This document shows positions 62,601 through 64,000 of a stretch of DNA of 64,000 nucleotides, piece by piece (within the stretch, counting starts at the first letter, position 1; every line of letters starts with the position of its first letter). The stretch is from Nymphaea colorata (taxonomy: Eukaryota > Streptophyta > Magnoliopsida > Nymphaeales > Nymphaeaceae). The stretch spans positions 11,015,672 to 11,079,671 of the forward strand of contig NC_045144.1 of NCBI RefSeq assembly GCF_008831285.2. Direction: 5' to 3'. The translations under genes and the position numbers were made by a program. Under the pieces are notes generated by a model that searched no databases, had not been told where the DNA came from, and saw only the letters and a program-made list of their open reading frames with translations.

Positions 62601-64000
62601 TTTGTCTGACTACTTGTCACCTCTTAGTAATAGTTTTTTATCATAAAACTAGTCCATAATGTGTTAATGTCACATTTAATTTTTTCTAGTGCCTATCGTG
62701 TCGTTGTAATCACGATTTACTTGATGGTATCATAAAATGAATCATGCAGTTGCGTTATTGCATGATTTTTGTTTTTGGTTGTCGCATCCATGTAAACACA
62801 ATTGTATTTGAGGGTATCGTAAAATGAATCCAGCAGATGCGTTATCGCATGATTTTTTTCCTAACTGCTTATCACCTATTAATAAATGTCTTTTTTTTGT
62901 AAAACCAGTTTGTACAGTGTCGTTGTCGCATTTATTTCTTTTGAGTGCTTATCACTTCCCAATAAACATGATTTTATTAGAGTGTATCCTAAAATAATCC
63001 TGTAATTGCGTTATCGCAATTTGTTTTCTGAGATTACTTAACACCTGTCAGTAAATGCATTTTTATCATCCAACTAGCCCATAAAGTTTCATTGTCATAT
63101 TTAATTTTTCTAAGTAATTATGGGGTCCTTTTAAACATGATTTCATTTGAGTGTATCATAGAAAGAATCCTGTAGTTGTGTTATGACAATCTGTTTTTTC
63201 TGACTACTTATTGACTCTTAGTAAACACTTGTTTATTGTAAAATTAGTCCGACTGCTTATCGCCTCTTAGTGAATGTTGCGCTTAATTTTTTCAAGTGCT
63301 TATCCTATCATTGTAAACATGATTTCATTTGAGTGTATCGTAAAATGAAACTTGCATTTGCATTATCCCAATCTGTATTGTCCGACTATTTGTCAATTCT
63401 TAGTAGACACATTTTTTATCATAAAATTGCGTATTGCATTATTGTAAACACGATTTTACTTGAGCATATTGTAAAATGAATCATGTAGTTGCATTATTGC
63501 ATGCATTTTTGTGCCTATCACATCCTTGTAAACACAATTTTATTTGAATGTATCATAAAACAAATCCTATTGTCGTGTTATCAAACTTTGTTTTGTTTGA
63601 CTACTTTTTCGCCTCCTAGTAAATATCTTCTTATCATAAAACTAGTCCATATAGTGTCGTTGTCGCATTTAATTTTTTCTAGTGCTTATTTAGGCCTTGT
63701 AAAAATTATTTTCAATAAATGTATTGTAAAATGAATCCTTTAGTTGTGTTATCACAAATTTGTTCTGTCCAACTGCTTATCGCCTCTTAGTAAACACCAT
63801 TTTATCGAAGAACTATTTTGTACTATATCGTTGTCGCATGCAATTTTTTCAAGTGCATATCGGATCCTTGTAAACACAATTTTACTTGAGTGTATCATAA
63901 AACAAATCTTGTTGTTGCGTTATCACAAGATTTTTTGTGCTTATCGCATCCTTCTAAATGTAATTTTATTGAGTATATCAAAAAATAAATCCTATGGCTG
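59643..64000 (-). repeat. Satellite array, block 5b (inverted), continues past the window
   Basis: About 25 units in the same inverted orientation as block 5a. A local duplication of about 62 bp (about 59763-59824 and 59826-59885, agtgcttatcttgtccttgt) is nearly identical, so recent. The array has no end within the window. Confidence 0.88.

Overview
The window looks like nuclear DNA of a flowering plant. It is AT-rich, has long (AT)n, (CT)n and (CA)n microsatellites, degenerate Ty1/copia and hAT elements, long-LTR retroelement remnants, a PLS-type pentatricopeptide-repeat (PPR) pseudogene, and GT-AG splicing in the one gene that reads intact. The species cannot be told from the sequence. There are no rRNA genes, convincing tRNA genes, CRISPR arrays or bacterial operons.

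Region 1 (1-13.2 kb) is a transposon graveyard. A decayed copia element (about 6.09-12.46 kb) is split by a 5.07-kb hAT element (6780-11850). The hAT has matching terminal inverted repeats, an 8-bp target duplication that still matches at 6 of 8 bases, and a broken transposase. A smaller candidate TIR element lies at 2716-3487.

Region 2 (13.2-24.2 kb, minus strand) holds the only plausible living gene. It has two exons (23696-23587 and 13358-13223) that join in phase to give an 81-residue single-pass membrane protein, separated by a 10.2-kb intron. The intron contains a truncated pseudogene, two related MITEs embedded in (TA)n microsatellites, a TIR element with a 9-10-bp duplication that is itself split by a 483-bp hAT MITE with a perfect 8-bp duplication, and a 1.65-kb TIR element with a 7/8 duplication. 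A small MITE lies just upstream of the promoter.

Region 3 (24.2-31.25 kb) is AT-rich and gene-poor. It includes a 1.7-kb field of recurring actaaat-(c/t)-(g/a)-cccat motifs and other degenerate short repeats.

Region 4 (31.25-64 kb) is dominated by about 21 kb of diverged satellite with a unit near 171 bp. Each unit carries six GATA-type motifs about 28 bp apart. The array changes orientation near 40.25 kb, near 47.59 kb and across an LTR fragment at 53 kb. It is interrupted by a 4.07-kb LTR, a 0.52-kb LTR fragment, a 3.75-kb truncated LTR, a 1.1-kb GC-richer hAT-like insertion and a 1.9-kb island with a broken PPR gene. It runs off the right edge. The setting resembles heterochromatin (pericentromeric or knob-like), which is an inference.
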